Positions 1 to 10,182 of a stretch of DNA of 16,622 nt are shown one piece after another; the stretch's first letter is position 1; every line of letters begins with the position of its first letter. The notes beneath the pieces were generated by a model. The model worked only from the letters and a program-made list of their open reading frames with translations. It was not told the origin of the DNA and searched no databases. Source of the stretch: Dimargaris cristalligena (Eukaryota; Kickxellomycota; Dimargaritomycetes; Dimargaritales; Dimargaritaceae). Position numbers and translations under genes: made by a program. Location: assembly GCA_027576995.1 (NCBI GenBank), contig JANBQC010000608.1, forward strand, positions 1 through 16,622, given 5' to 3'.

Positions 1-1060
1 ATATGCCATATAATATATAACATTGGATACCGTGTACAGCTGAGTTGAATATCACACAGTTGTCTTAAGCAAGAGTTACTCACCTCAGTTTTGATGGTCA
101 AGGGGCAGTGTGTAGCTTATGTTCAAGACGGTTGCGTGCAAATGAGCCAATGGAAGCATAGGTTAGTAGATGATGTATTGTCCGACATCCTCCTATTAAA
201 CAGCCAGCTGTCCCAAGGATATATTTCGGTCAGTCTTTAATACCCGTCTGCAGTTGGTTTTATTGAAATTACTTCCCCTTTTACTTCATAATTGTAGGGG
301 AGGATGCTGAATTATAGTTAGAGTATTTTCCATATATATATATATTTTACATGCCTCATTCAATTTTCAATTAGGTGTGGTAAGTGTACTGCCATAGGCT
401 CAGACAAATTTCCCTTCCCATGAGACAACCTAGTTGTATTCCCTCACCACATAATGACTGTGCATTCAATATCCACAGTTACACTCTTCAAGCAAGCACT
501 TGGAAGACCTCCATTTTGCTAATCCATATTTGGGCCTAATCATTTCCACTTTCAACTAACCTATAACTACTTCTAATTTTGTCAGCTACATAATTCCAGA
601 CAAGTCAGCGGGAATTGCCTTCACATTAGAATAAGGGATTGACATAAAAGTTTTCCTTATTTATATCTTATTTCTATGAATGCCCCAGAGGATCTGAGGC
701 ACTCTCATTTTCCATTTTTCTATTTTCTATATTTCCTTTCTCTTTTCATACACCATTTAATCTTAAGGACCCAACCAGGTTTATCCCTTTGTGGTTTTAT
801 AGTTTTCAGTCTGTTTGAGGATGATGTCCAAAAGATCGTAGTATAGTTTTAAGGCTGTAACATCAAATTTTCTTATTTATAGTCTCCCAGCTGGCCCTTA
901 AAAATGGCAAGTTATCTTCGAGATAGGTTTTTATTATTCAGAATAAATAACTATTTTAACTTCACCCAGCATTTTACCCAGTTTCAGCTGAGGACTTCAA
1001 CCGGAAGTCAATTTTTCATTTTCTTAATTTTTATTATCTTATTTTCAGCATGTAGCCACC
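1..1060. other. AT-rich non-coding stretch
   Basis: I see no convincing gene here. The sequence is AT-rich, with a short TA run near 334-346. A T-rich frame opens with ATG at 676 and runs about 56 codons, but its product is almost all Phe, Leu and Tyr, as expected from composition. The end of the stretch (1031-1048) is pyrimidine/AT-rich and finishes in TTTTCAG, so it could be a splice acceptor for the gene that follows. No matching upstream exon was found. Confidence 0.5.
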
Positions 1061-1546
1061 ATGGCTCCCCCAGTACCTAACTCTGGTGATGGGAGTTTAG
1101 GATCGATTCATGTGGAACATTTTCCCCCATACCCCAGTTTGACCTCCAACATCAGTTCCAATCAAATCCAACTAGCCAAAGGACAATTTCCCGAGTTCTC
1201 CATGTTACATCCAGGTACTGGCCCCTCGAAACTGATGTCCAGTGAACCTTCCAGTCCAGAAGGGAGTGGGACATCTAACCCCAGCTCCAATCTCAGAATG
1301 GAGGTACCTCAAATCACTGGCACAATAGTAAGCCTGACTTTGTCTGTTTCCAAGAATCAAGCCTAATCACTGATATGAGATCCTCCTGGAAACTTTCCTT
1401 ATATCACTTATATGCCATTTTCTAAGTTCCTTAAAGTCCCTTTCCCTAATATCCCTGTGTACTTGTTTTTTTAAATATAGGTTCCTGGAGGCTCATCTAT
1501 ACCACAGCAGTTCATGTCTGCACTTTATTCAGGAAAAGGGACCTAA
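1061..1546 (+). CDS. Hypothetical Ser/Pro-rich protein, two exons
   Basis: Proposed model: exon 1 at 1061-1327 and exon 2 at 1481-1546, giving 110 residues and a TAA stop. The start lies in GCCACCATGG, a strong initiation context. The intron (1328-1480, 153 nt) has a GTAAGC donor, a CTAAT branch-like site at 1446-1450 and an AAATATAG acceptor. It is phase 0 and joins two open frames. Unspliced, the frame ends at 1366. The product is rich in Ser, Pro and Gly, has no recognisable domain, signal peptide or membrane segment, and is probably disordered. I do not recognise the family. A TTTTCAG at 1042-1048 could mean the true first exon lies upstream. An alternative donor at 1304 (GTACCT) is also in phase but weaker. 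Coding status rests on the start context and the clean intron only. Confidence 0.35.
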
Positions 1547-2070
1547 AATATTGGTGAAAGGTAGGGGGGTAATTATGGGTAATCAATCAGACCCTGACTC
1601 TATGGCAATACATGGGTAATGCCTAGCACCTCATCTAGTAAAAAAAATATTGGCTGAAGTAAGTTAGCCAATAGGCAAATGGAAACCTGAAGGGTCTACT
1701 CTAAAATACCTGGGCACCTGGCTGAATATTTAGGGCTGCTCATATTAATACATAGACCACAGGGACTTCACCCCATCAATCTTCCTGCCAGAGTCTGCCA
1801 GTGATGCCCACTGTGCAATTCTGGATGGGGGCAGCAGATCTCTGATTCCCATTGGTGACCTGGGGCCAGGTTCCAACCCCTATGGTTAAGGTGGTTGGTT
1901 GACTGATTGCTCCAACTTTAATTGGACTATGCTCTAGGCATTTACTCGGGGCTTTACCATGAACATAGGGGTGTTTGTTAACCCTATCACATTCTCCACC
2001 TCCACCATGTCTTAGCACTGATTGGCCACTCCAAAGAGACTGCAATTGGTCCAGGCACTTTTAAAACACC
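1547..2070. promoter_or_regulatory. Upstream region with four inverted CCAAT boxes
   Basis: There is no supported gene in this stretch; the frame open on the minus strand at 1776-2045 has no coding character. ATTGG, the reverse complement of the CCAAT box, occurs at 1851, 1921, 2021 and 2045 (the last two 24 bases apart). All lie upstream of the TATA box at 2071 and the start at 2234. This resembles a fungal promoter bound by the HAP/NF-Y complex. Calling these sites functional is inference. Confidence 0.35.
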
Positions 2071-2078
2071 TATAAATA
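2071..2078 (+). promoter_or_regulatory. TATA box of the small secreted protein gene
   Basis: A canonical TATAAATA lies 156 bases before the ATG at 2234, downstream of the ATTGG cluster. If transcription starts 30-60 bases further on, the 5' leader is about 100 bases and C/A-rich, as seen at 2100-2230. Confidence 0.55.
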
Positions 2079-2233
2079 CCACACCCTTTCTTGCATCCCA
2101 ACTCAGCATCAATTACGACAATATCCTCTACTGCCCCACTTGACCACTGCCATATTTTACTGCTAACTCTAACACACCTAATAAATTACTATCTCCTTCC
2201 CTCCCCCAATACCTCTTAATACTGCCCATCACC

Positions 2234-2608
2234 ATGAAGTTCCTGGTTGCCACTCCCCTGGTCCTCACTTCCCTGCTGGCTGTTGCCTGTACAGGCCCCT
2301 ATGGCTCCTACAGCAGCTCCGGGAGTTCAATTTATGATACTGAATCTTCAGATGTCTCCACTAAACCTCATTGCCAGAACAGTATGGATAAGTCCCTGAG
2401 GTGTAACACCTCTACTAGCAGTCTAAATGAATATGAAAGGAACAATGGTCTAAATGAAAAGACTGGGGAGAGCACCTTTGGTGGCTATGGACAAACCCAT
2501 AAATGCCCTACATGGTTGTTTTCAATGAACTTGGGTGCCCAGGGATCCTCCTCTCATCCCTATAGTCCTGATTCTGACACTGGCTATTCCAGTTGCTCTA
2601 GCCACTAA
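2234..2608 (+). CDS. Small secreted Ser/Gly/Tyr-rich protein (candidate)
   Basis: A single-exon frame of 124 residues starts at ATG in the context ATCACCATGA and ends in TAA. Residues 1-18 form a textbook signal peptide: Lys at position 2, a Leu/Val/Ala core, and AVA at 16-18 as the likely cleavage site. The mature part is rich in Ser, Gly, Tyr and Thr, with Cys at 19, 47, 57, 91 and 121. That count is too low and too irregular to assign a known cysteine-rich fold. There are no membrane segments after the signal. The gene has its own TATA box at 2071 and a poly(A) signal at 2801. The LAVAC string looks like a bacterial lipobox, but the eukaryotic context makes that irrelevant. I do not recognise the family. 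It may be a wall-associated or effector-like protein, which is inference from size and secretion only. Confidence 0.6.
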   Translation: MKFLVATPLVLTSLLAVACTGPYGSYSSSGSSIYDTESSDVSTKPHCQNSMDKSLRCNTSTSSLNEYERNNGLNEKTGESTFGGYGQTHKCPTWLFSMNLGAQGSSSHPYSPDSDTGYSSCSSH

Positions 2609-2800
2609 GCCATAGTTAACTGGTCTGTACAGGTCAGTGTTGGTCATCATGACACCACTGAATGTTTAATATCCTGGTATGCACTCATATTATGAGTGCA
2701 ATAGCTGGTTTATAATAATTGCCATGGTGTGTTTTATACCTGGCACTGCTGGAAACTCCCTTTTATATTTACCCCAAAGTGGATTTTTAGCACTATACTG

Positions 2801-2806
2801 AATAAA
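2801..2806 (+). terminator. Poly(A) signal after the secreted protein gene
   Basis: An exact AATAAA lies about 190 bases after the stop at 2608 and gives a reasonable 3' untranslated region. Nothing else nearby competes. Confidence 0.5.
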
Positions 2807-3719
2807 TACTACCATATTGAGCCCCTTCTACATTTTCCCTCCAAGACTTACCCGATTATTCCAGGCATGATTTAACATAGGAATGGGTAGCCCAGCATTG
2901 TCATGGATACCGGGACTCCCGATTATATTTGAATGTGCCACCTATCGGATTTTTATATGATAAAATGACATGCATATCGACATCGATCCCTAGTGGATTA
3001 TCGATTAGTCTAAAATTATAAGTGAAAATTGATGGTCATATAAAGTTGTAACTGATATATGTATGGGAAACTATGCGGGAGGATTCATTTTTAACTAGTA
3101 GCCCATGCCACATCTATCGGATTTTTCATAATACAGTCTAGTTGAATACCCCCCACATGCATCGTCCCCTTTATGCATCTCCTAAGCATACCCAGTGCTA
3201 TGTATTTGGATATAATTATTGGGTATACCATATAGTCCCCCTATATTATACCGTATTAACAATGGCGACATTCATGTATACATCACTCATAGATGGTTGA
3301 GATCCCCTTTTAGTCAAGCACGCCATTTTTAAGGCATCGGAGATTATTATAAATATTCGATAAAATTTGCTTGGAAAAAAATAATGTATACTGATCCCGA
3401 AATACCTTAAATATATGTGTATGCTCAGATGGTTTCATCGAAGGGGTTATAAGCCATGTAGTATAGCAACAGTTTGCAAAAAAAAAGGGGGAGGATTTAG
3501 TATGTACAAACCATTTGATTGAGTGTTTAAACATGCGCAACTTGAACCATCACTATGGGTAAGAAACCCCTTAAGTGAAATTAAAAGTGGTCGGGATAGG
3601 CAGAGATGGGAAAGATATAAACTGATGTAAATATGTGTGCATAAAAATAATAATGTATTTTTAGAGCAAGGTGGTGGATAAAGATATCCAATGGCAGGTC
3701 CTAAACAAGGTGGTGTACC
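2807..3719. repeat. AT-rich spacer with a short direct repeat
   Basis: There is no supported gene here. The 13-base word CTATCGGATTTTT occurs at 2942-2954 and 3114-3126. Each copy is preceded by a GCCAC element, and GTAGCCCA occurs before each pair (near 2888 and 3099). This suggests a degenerate tandem duplication with a period of roughly 170-210 bases. The right-hand end would carry the 3' untranslated region of the minus-strand phosphatidylserine synthase gene. The minus-strand frame at 3310-3540 is judged spurious. Confidence 0.4.
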
Positions 3720-4481
3720 TTACAGTTTCGGGATGCGCAGGGTCTGGCTAATCATAGCGGTGCCATTCAGGACATAAAGCAGGGCCAATGGGTGAACAGT
3801 CAGGCAGCTAGTGACCGAATATTCCCCCAGGGGCGGCAGAGCAACTTGGTGGCCTACTTGGCCCGTGTAAAATAGATACGCAAAGTAAAACACAATGGCG
3901 ATGGACGAGGGAATCGGGGTGCCTTCAAAATAATTGATTTTCCCTGAACTATCCTTGGGTAACGAAGCCACTGTGGCATTATAGCGGGCCAGGCGGGCAA
4001 TACCACAGGACACAAAGTACACCATGGCGGCGATGTCGAGGTTGGACTGGAGGCCGAGGGCAAAGCCCAGGGCGGCGGGAGCCATGCCAAACGATACTAA
4101 ATCGGCCAAGGAATCGAGTTCCTGGCCTAGGAGCGAGCTGTTCTGGCGCCAACGGGCCACGCGACCGTCCAGCACGTCGAGGAAGGCGCCGATGGGAATG
4201 AACCAGAGGGCGGCGCACATGTACCAGGGATTGTGGGTGACCAGGTACTTCATGCTACAAAGTAGGGAACTGGCCCCGCAAACGCCATTACCGAGGGTGA
4301 GAAAGTCGGCCAAATGGAAAGTGCGGACCAGGTTGAAATGGGTGGAGCGGTAGGAGGGGGGTCGTTTGGTCGGGGTCGCCTGGGAAATCGTGGCGGTGGC
4401 GGCCTCGCCGGAAGAAGGGAGGTCGTTGTCGACTGCGGTCGCTACTTTGGACAGACCGTTACTACGAGTGGTCACAGCCAT
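3720..4481 (-). CDS. CHO1: CDP-diacylglycerol--serine O-phosphatidyltransferase
   Basis: This enzyme makes phosphatidylserine and CMP from CDP-diacylglycerol and L-serine. It is an ER-membrane step at the head of the fungal PS-PE-PC pathway. The 253-residue product has the complete CDP-alcohol phosphotransferase signature: Asp102, Asp105, Gly106, Ala109, Arg110, Gly119, Asp123 and Asp127, with the last Asp the presumed catalytic base. LADFLTLGNGVCGASS at 58-72 and YFEGTPIPSS at 184-193 are typical of the serine-transferring branch. Several hydrophobic segments (about 64-80, 86-101, 130-160, 194-206, 226-245) fit a multipass protein. Residues 1-45 are polar and presumably cytosolic. The ATG sits in CGCCATGG. 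It is uninterrupted, slightly shorter than the yeast enzyme (276 residues), and ends in IPKL as expected. Oddly, the TAA stop lies within CTGTAAGG, a good splice-donor sequence, so a spliced C-terminal variant is conceivable but unsupported. Confidence 0.95.
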   Translation of the reverse strand: MAVTTRSNGLSKVATAVDNDLPSSGEAATATISQATPTKRPPSYRSTHFNLVRTFHLADFLTLGNGVCGASSLLCSMKYLVTHNPWYMCAALWFIPIGAFLDVLDGRVARWRQNSSLLGQELDSLADLVSFGMAPAALGFALGLQSNLDIAAMVYFVSCGIARLARYNATVASLPKDSSGKINYFEGTPIPSSIAIVFYFAYLFYTGQVGHQVALPPLGEYSVTSCLTVHPLALLYVLNGTAMISQTLRIPKL

Positions 4482-5044
4482 GGCGTACGGCAGCGGTTAC
4501 TACTGGACTGGGTGGATGCACCGGGCAATGACGTCGCCTATTACGCAATAGGTAGGGCTGGGGAAAACTATGGGGCTACGTGGGAGACTGAGGACTTCGC
4601 TGTATTACTGGCAGTTCGAAGGAACTGTTAAAGGGCAACTGGGACAATGTAGCGAAGAGTAAGAATATAAGTAAAAGAGAATGGAGAGAAAAGGAATAAA
4701 AGAGAGTGTGTGTGGGGTGGATTGTTCTATACCTTTTGCCTAATGAAAGAGAGGAGGAGTCTCGCCTCCAACCAAGATATCTTGCTATCATCAGGCTTGG
4801 CATATATATGCATACGTAGAATACGCAATCCACTTAATTGGGATAGTTTTGGTGGCGGGGTAACACGTATTTCTTTCCAGCGGGAAGACCTTAAAGAGTG
4901 GTAGTATAAAATCAATAATTGGTTGGTGGGGTATATAGGTTGAGGGAGAAATGCCAACTAGTTAGTAGTGGTGAGGGGGGGGATCCTCCTATCCCCTTGA
5001 CGTAACCCACAGCAGGAACGCCCACCACTAAGCCACTCTGCTTC

Positions 5045-5082
<38 letters not shown>

Positions 5083-5423
5083 ACCCCAGTGTGCTTTCCC
5101 GGCTGGCCTCATAAATCCCGCAGGCCCCGGAAGGGGGGGCGAGGGATTCTCGATGCGGGCTTGCTCATCACTGGGCGGGTGAGTGCCCGAACTTCTTGTC
5201 CTGCTTCCCTTACCACTCACTCTACAAGGCTGCAAGACCAGGTGGATTGAACGCGGGGGGATGGCAAAGCAGCGTGTATAATATAATATGCAGAGGGAGG
5301 GAGGGACTATGATCATTGTGTAAGCCGAGAATATTAATGGGGGGACAGAGAGAAGGAGAGTGAATGGATTGGAAGAAGTCCTCCTCTTCCCCTCCTACCC
5401 AGTCAAGCACACCTAACTACTAG
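4482..5423. promoter_or_regulatory. Upstream region of the PSS gene; no supported gene
   Basis: This is the head of the 2.9-kb interval between the divergent PSS and RasGAP genes. A CRE-like TGACGTCG (4529-4536) and the palindrome TTACGCAA (4541-4548) sit 50-70 bases upstream of the PSS start. Both resemble bZIP sites, which is inference. A TC/TA microsatellite follows at 5047-5082, then a GC-rich patch at about 5090-5240. Minus-strand frames at 4576-4833, 5068-5316 and 5222-5410 are open, but none shows a recognisable domain or coding pattern. Confidence 0.35.
5047..5082. repeat. Compound (TC)n(TA)n microsatellite
   Basis: About 11 TC units at 5047-5068 run directly into about seven TA units at 5069-5082. 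It is a perfect dinucleotide compound repeat in the PSS-RasGAP intergenic region and is likely length-variable. Confidence 0.9.
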
Positions 5424-6521
5424 CTAAGCTAGAGCACCTTTCTGGGAGGGGCAGGCATCATTGGCCCATAGCCTGGCCAGGATTCCCCGGTTTTCGCGGC
5501 AGCTGACCCTCAGAAGGGGGTTTACATTGGCCCGTTTGGTCAGCAAAAGTAACCAACCAACCATACCTACCCCAGTCCCTGTTCGAGTAAGCAACTCCGC
5601 ACTTATCCGCATAAACCTTTCGTCTCGGGCTTTGCTCATCTGCCCTTGGGAGATTCCCTTGACCCTAGCTATAGCTCTCTCCATCTCACCTACCTGTGCA
5701 CCGGTCCTTTATATTCACCCCCTCTATATATTCACTTGCCATTTCCCCCATTTCTTTCGTTAACTCCTCATCCTTCGTGTCCAAGCTCACCAGACCTTGC
5801 CTCATCTCCTCAAGTTTACTGGGCCAATTTCCGTGCTAGTGCTCCCGGTTCCTAAGCCCAACCGTTCTCTCGGGCTTCTTAGTTATATGGCTATGCCTAT
5901 TTGATGAACCGAGCCCCTATTGTAATTATCATACTGTCACCGCTTGGGCTACGCGAGCGTACCCCTGAGGCATAACCACTCTAATATTCCATTATTTATC
6001 TCTGTTGTCCCTGAGGTGGTTGGTTACTGCTCGACCCCGCCCCTCCCTTTTATTGACTCCTATTCTTTGACCGATACCCCGAATAAAAAAATACTAGGCC
6101 ACACCGGTCTCGTCTCGTTGCCCCTGCCTCTTCTATCTTACCACCCCCTCCAGTGGATATCCCCCTCCCATTCACCGACAGTGTATAGCTCTCGGACACT
6201 CCGTTGCGCCAACCCCACCACCACTGGCCGGTAAGTCCCCTTCCTCACACTATTTATTTGGGCCGCTGAGAATCCAGTATCCATTCTATTGATTTTGGCC
6301 CATATAGAAGTGTCTATATGCGTATATTGCCACTGATTCGCCACAAGAAGCCACCCGTTCATTAAATGCGTATAGCGCAGCTATATTTTCAAGGAGGGTG
6401 CTATCCTGATCAAGTATATGCAAACCCAGGCCTTTGGTCTTCCCGCATAGCCCGCATTCATCCACTGGTATACTTTCCAGGCTGACCTTGGCTATATTCT
6501 CTTCCAGTTTCCATACATACT

Positions 6522-6541
6522 TATATATATATATATATATA
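6522..6541. repeat. (TA)n microsatellite
   Basis: About ten TA units form an uninterrupted run upstream of the RasGAP gene. It has no visible function. Confidence 0.85.
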
Positions 6542-6655
6542 TCCTGTCTGTTCAACCGCCAACGCATCGTTTTACCCATCGGCCGACTCTTTCATTTCGC
6601 TGCTTTTAATTTTTCAGGTCCGCCTCTTTGGACTCGCTCTAGATTTAGTCTATCT

Positions 6656-6720
6656 TTGTTATTATTATTGTTATTACTATTATTATTAACCATATTACTG
6701 TTATATTATTATTGTTGTTG
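6656..6720. repeat. Imperfect TTA/TTG trinucleotide repeat
   Basis: About 65 bases consist almost entirely of TTA, TTG and CTA triplets on the plus strand. This is an imperfect trinucleotide tract in non-coding DNA upstream of the RasGAP gene. The Leu-rich frame it opens on the plus strand is an artefact of the repeat. Confidence 0.75.
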
Positions 6721-6942
6721 CAAAAACTCTCTTGATCTTGCAGCTAGTCGTTTGTGTGTTTGTACGTGTTTGGAGGTGACCGCCGTCTGTACATCTCCTT
6801 ACTGAACCAGTGCAATCGGCCAGCCGGAATCAGTCGCAATACCCCTCGGCCTCGTGCTGAATCATATACACTCTGGCTGCATACACTAGTGCCCTGATAC
6901 AATATCGGTCTTGCATTCGAACTAAACGAGCACACGGGTCCG

Positions 6943-7022
6943 TTTCTCCTTTCTTCCCTTCTACATTCGCTTTCTCTTTCTCTCTCCCTTTCTCTTCCTC
7001 TTTATCCCCTTCCCTCTCTTCT
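6943..7022 (+). promoter_or_regulatory. Pyrimidine tract upstream of RasGAP
   Basis: An almost pure C/T stretch of about 80 bases lies 370-450 bases before the RasGAP start. Long CT tracts are common in promoters of constitutively expressed fungal genes, and the transcription start may lie just downstream. No TATA box is evident between here and 7390. Confidence 0.35.
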
Positions 7023-7389
7023 ATTATTATAACCCTGCACTGCTCATTTATTCGGTGATTAGCAGAAGACCAAGCCCTCTTACTCCAACTGTTACTACGG
7101 TCCCTATTATTAATTTGGTGGATCCTTTCTCCCTTCCCCTTTCCCATCCAATCGTGGGTCTCATTCACCTCCAGTATTGATTTTATTATTGGCCCACCTG
7201 GTGCTACTGCCCTGTCTATCCCCCCTTCCCCCCAATACTCAGCTGGCCCAACCACAAGCAGCAACCTCCCACCCAGCTGATACCCCTGTGTGGCCGCGCT
7301 AGTCAGTGCGCTGCTCTCCCTCCGTCACCCTTTCGCCCCACTATATTACTTCGGCCTGCTTCCCTTCTTACTTTTTGTTTTCTCTCGTA

Positions 7390-10182
7390 ATGTCCCAGCG
7401 ACTCAATCGCATCTACTCTTCTTCCAATACGAACATGGCTCGTGCTGCAACGATGGCCGCTGCCCAGGGATTGCCCATGGACCCCGCTCATCGGGGTAGC
7501 TATGCGACAAACGGCGAAACCCGCAGGAGTAAACGCTATTCCGTCAATGCCCTGTACTCCATGGTCGCCGAACAGGATGTTGAAGTCGAAGATGACCTGT
7601 CCAAAGGTAAATATCCAACCCTCCCAATTCGGGGCTAATCTCCTCTCGCCTTTGCCAGTCTACCCAGCACTAGCTCTGGCAAATGGGCCTGGTTGCGCGA
7701 TGCGATACATCCTTATTCCTACTGCATTCCTAACCGCCCGAATTCACCTTACTCCTTCCCCTCCCTTCACTTCATTTTCATGGCCTAACCCTCCCCGACC
7801 CAACGCTTCACTCCCCCAGCCCAACGACGCCTTCGCGAGCTCAAAACCAAAATTTCCGTTCAGTCGAAAAAGAACTTCTTGCTCGAAAAAGACGTACGGT
7901 TCTTCGACGCCCGGATTGCTCTGTTGATTCAGAACCGGATGGCACTGGAAGAAATGCGAGAAATTAATTCGGCTCTGGAGGATACCGTTGTCGACGATTA
8001 TGTGTTCCCCGAGGACCGCCGCATGCAGCTCTACGGAAACCTATTCTTCCTGCTCCAGTCCGAGCCCAAACATATTGCTGCGCTTACTCGCCTAGTCACC
8101 CTTAGTGAAATCGATACCCTGCTCCAGAGTGTTATGTTCACCATCTTTGGTAACCAGTACGAGTCCCGCGAAGAGCATCTCCTGCTTACTATGTTCCAGC
8201 TGGTTCTTTCGGCTCAGTTTGAAACCGTTACCGAATCCGGGAGTTTACTCCGGGCCAACACCCCCGTGTCACGAATGATGACCACGTATACCCGTCGCGG
8301 TCCCGGCCAGGCCTATCTCAAAAAGGTCATCTCCCACGAAATTAACAGCATTTTGACCCGGGGCGACCTCAATCTGGAGATTAACCCCCTCAAGGTGTAT
8401 GATGAGCTCCGGCAGGAACTTGAGGCCCAGGGCATTGATCCTGACGACACGTACCCGCGCGGCATCACTATGGAAACCGCCATGCAGCACCCTCAAGTGC
8501 AGGCCATTGTGCAGCCCCGCGCCGTGCAGCTCATGGAAATCGCCGGTCGGTTCCTACATGTCATCTTTGAGCAAATCGACCAAGTGCCTTATGGTATCCG
8601 TTGGATTTGTAAGCAAATTCGGTCACTGACGAAGCGGCGCTACCCGAACTGGCAGGAATTCAACATCTCCTCCCTCATTGGCGGCTTCTTCTTCCTCCGG
8701 TTTTTGAATCCGGCTATCGTCACCCCGCATGCCTACATGCTCGTGGAAGAGTCTCCCAATAAGAACCCCCGCCGTACCCTCACTCTGGTAGCAAAGTTAC
8801 TGCAGAATTTGGCCAATAAGGCGAGTTTTTCCAAGGAACCGTATATGATGATGCTCAATCCTTTCATCGATCGCAACAATGATCGCATCAATCGATTCTT
8901 CAACGACCTTTGTGAAGTAGGCGACTTTTACGAATCGCTGGAGATGGACCAGTACATGGCTTTGACCAAGAAGGACCTGTCCCTGAACATCACCCTCAAC
9001 GAAATGTACAATACCCACGCCCTCCTCGTCCAGCACCAGGAGGCCCTGGCCCCCAGCAAAGACTCTCACTTGCGCATTTGTCTTGACGATCTGGGTCCCG
9101 CGCCGGTAGCCCTGCCCCGGTCCGAAAACCTCGCCCTCGAACTTCCCCTGTTTAGTCGCTGGGAAACCCCCATCAACGTGGATTTGACCACCCTTAGCGG
9201 CGAGAGTACCGTCACCCAGAACGATATCCTGTTTATGGACACCAAGGCCCTGTTTATCCAACTTATCCGGTCTATGGCCCATTTCCCCGGCATGAACCTC
9301 GATTTTGTCCGGCACGGTGGTGCGGGCGCCAATGGTCACCCTGGAAGTGGCGATACGGGCTATATTGCTCGACAGGCCAATCGACTCGACCTCGACGGTA
9401 TCGCTGATGTGGCGGCCACTTCCAGCGACCCCATTCTCGTTCGTAAGGGTATCAAGGTCCGTGAGATGCTCCGCGAATTGACCGAGGCCGGTGTGGTGGA
9501 CCGACGGGACGGCTACCAGCTTATGCTTGAAGAATTGGGCCAAGAGTTAGTTCACTTGGGCAGCATACGGGACACCGTTTACGCCGAAATTACCTCGCTT
9601 GACGCCGTATTCAAGACCATTTGCGACCATAACCAGTATCTGAACTCGCAGTTGGAATCATACAAGGCCTATTTGCAGAATGTCCGGAGTCAGGCCACCA
9701 CCGGGGATAGTGCCGGTGCAGGCAACGTAGCCCTCCAAAGTAATTCGACCGGTAAACGGCGCGGAGGTTTGGGCGGCGTAGTTGGCGGTGGAGGAGGTGC
9801 AGGCGGAAGCCACGGTGCCAGTAGCGGTGGAATGGCGGGTGCCGAACACGGTCACGGCCACCACGGCAAGAAAACGGCTCCCCCTCCGAGCTTCAAGTTC
9901 ACCCACCTGCTTCTCGAAAAGGAAGGGGTCATTGCCGAAAGCAATGTCCCTGACGCCCGCAAAGCCAATATTTACTTCCAAATCATATCCCCGCACCCGG
10001 GTTCCTTCGTGATTCTTCTTTTCTTCAAAGGCCGAGAGAGTCCCATTTTGGAAATGGAACTGACTTTGGACGACCTGTTGGAGAAGCAGCAGGACAATAT
10101 TCAGCTGCTGGATTTAGAATATGTACAGCTGAATGTCGGACGGCTATTGAATCTGCTTAACCGTAACTTTTTGCGGCGCTAA
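7390..10182 (+). CDS. gap1: Ras GTPase-activating protein, Gap1/Sar1 type
   Basis: The protein stimulates GTP hydrolysis by Ras and so switches off Ras signalling at the membrane. Exons are 7390-7606 and 7820-10182, joined across a 213-nt phase-1 intron (GTAAAT donor, CTAAC branch-like site, CCCCAG acceptor), giving 859 residues. Unspliced, the first frame stops at 7638. The RasGAP domain spans about 135-430. Arg217 in LLRANTPVSRM is at the arginine-finger position, and FLRFLNPAIVTP at 364-375 is the family signature. The C-terminal third (about 590-859) matches the RasGAP_C domain shared with IQGAPs. No CH domain or IQ repeats are visible, which separates it from true IQGAP and matches S. 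pombe Gap1 (766 residues). A Gly/His-rich insert at about 717-757 interrupts RasGAP_C and is unusual. Residues 1-72 are basic, Ser/Ala-rich and not conserved by eye. The ATG at 7390 is the first in frame. Confidence 0.95.

Larger units (their letters stand above)
5424..7330 (-). other. Unresolved coding-like blocks, possibly a gene relic
   Basis: On the minus strand several open blocks in different frames follow one another: about 7330-6830, 6579-6286, 6362-6138, 5916-5689 (one TAG at 5836-5838) and 5684-5424. The 6579-6286 block has natural-looking composition with CGLC in its middle (6445-6456). The 5835-5689 block reads as a charged helix with heptad-like spacing (SKLEEMRQGLVSLDTKDEEL). 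Blocks end in stops or shift frame, and only some junctions have splice-like sites. This could be a decayed gene or retroelement, an unmodelled multi-exon gene, or nothing. The minus strand is purine-rich, which by itself depletes stop codons and yields Glu/Lys/Arg/Gly-rich translations. The 7330-6830 end overlaps the expected RasGAP promoter. No family is recognised. Confidence 0.2.

Noticed and set aside
2282..2293. LAVAC lipobox in the secreted protein
   Set aside because: Lipoprotein processing at a lipobox is bacterial; the introns and gene families here are eukaryotic.
5461..5763. Plus-strand frame whose first 30 residues resemble a mitochondrial presequence
   Set aside because: It starts with TTG, has no downstream domain, and competes with open frames on the other strand.
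5941..6000. Minus-strand VMPQGYARVAQA, reminiscent of a reverse-transcriptase segment
   Set aside because: It is one short string with stops on both sides, and no catalytic YxDD or other reverse-transcriptase motif was found nearby.
7306..7389. N-terminal extension of the RasGAP frame upstream of 7390
   Set aside because: There is no ATG before 7390; the extension begins at GTG and reads pyrimidine-rich leader sequence.
8797..9543. Long minus-strand frame of 248 residues within the RasGAP gene
   Set aside because: It is an antisense shadow of a strongly conserved coding exon; the RasGAP signature is in the plus frame.
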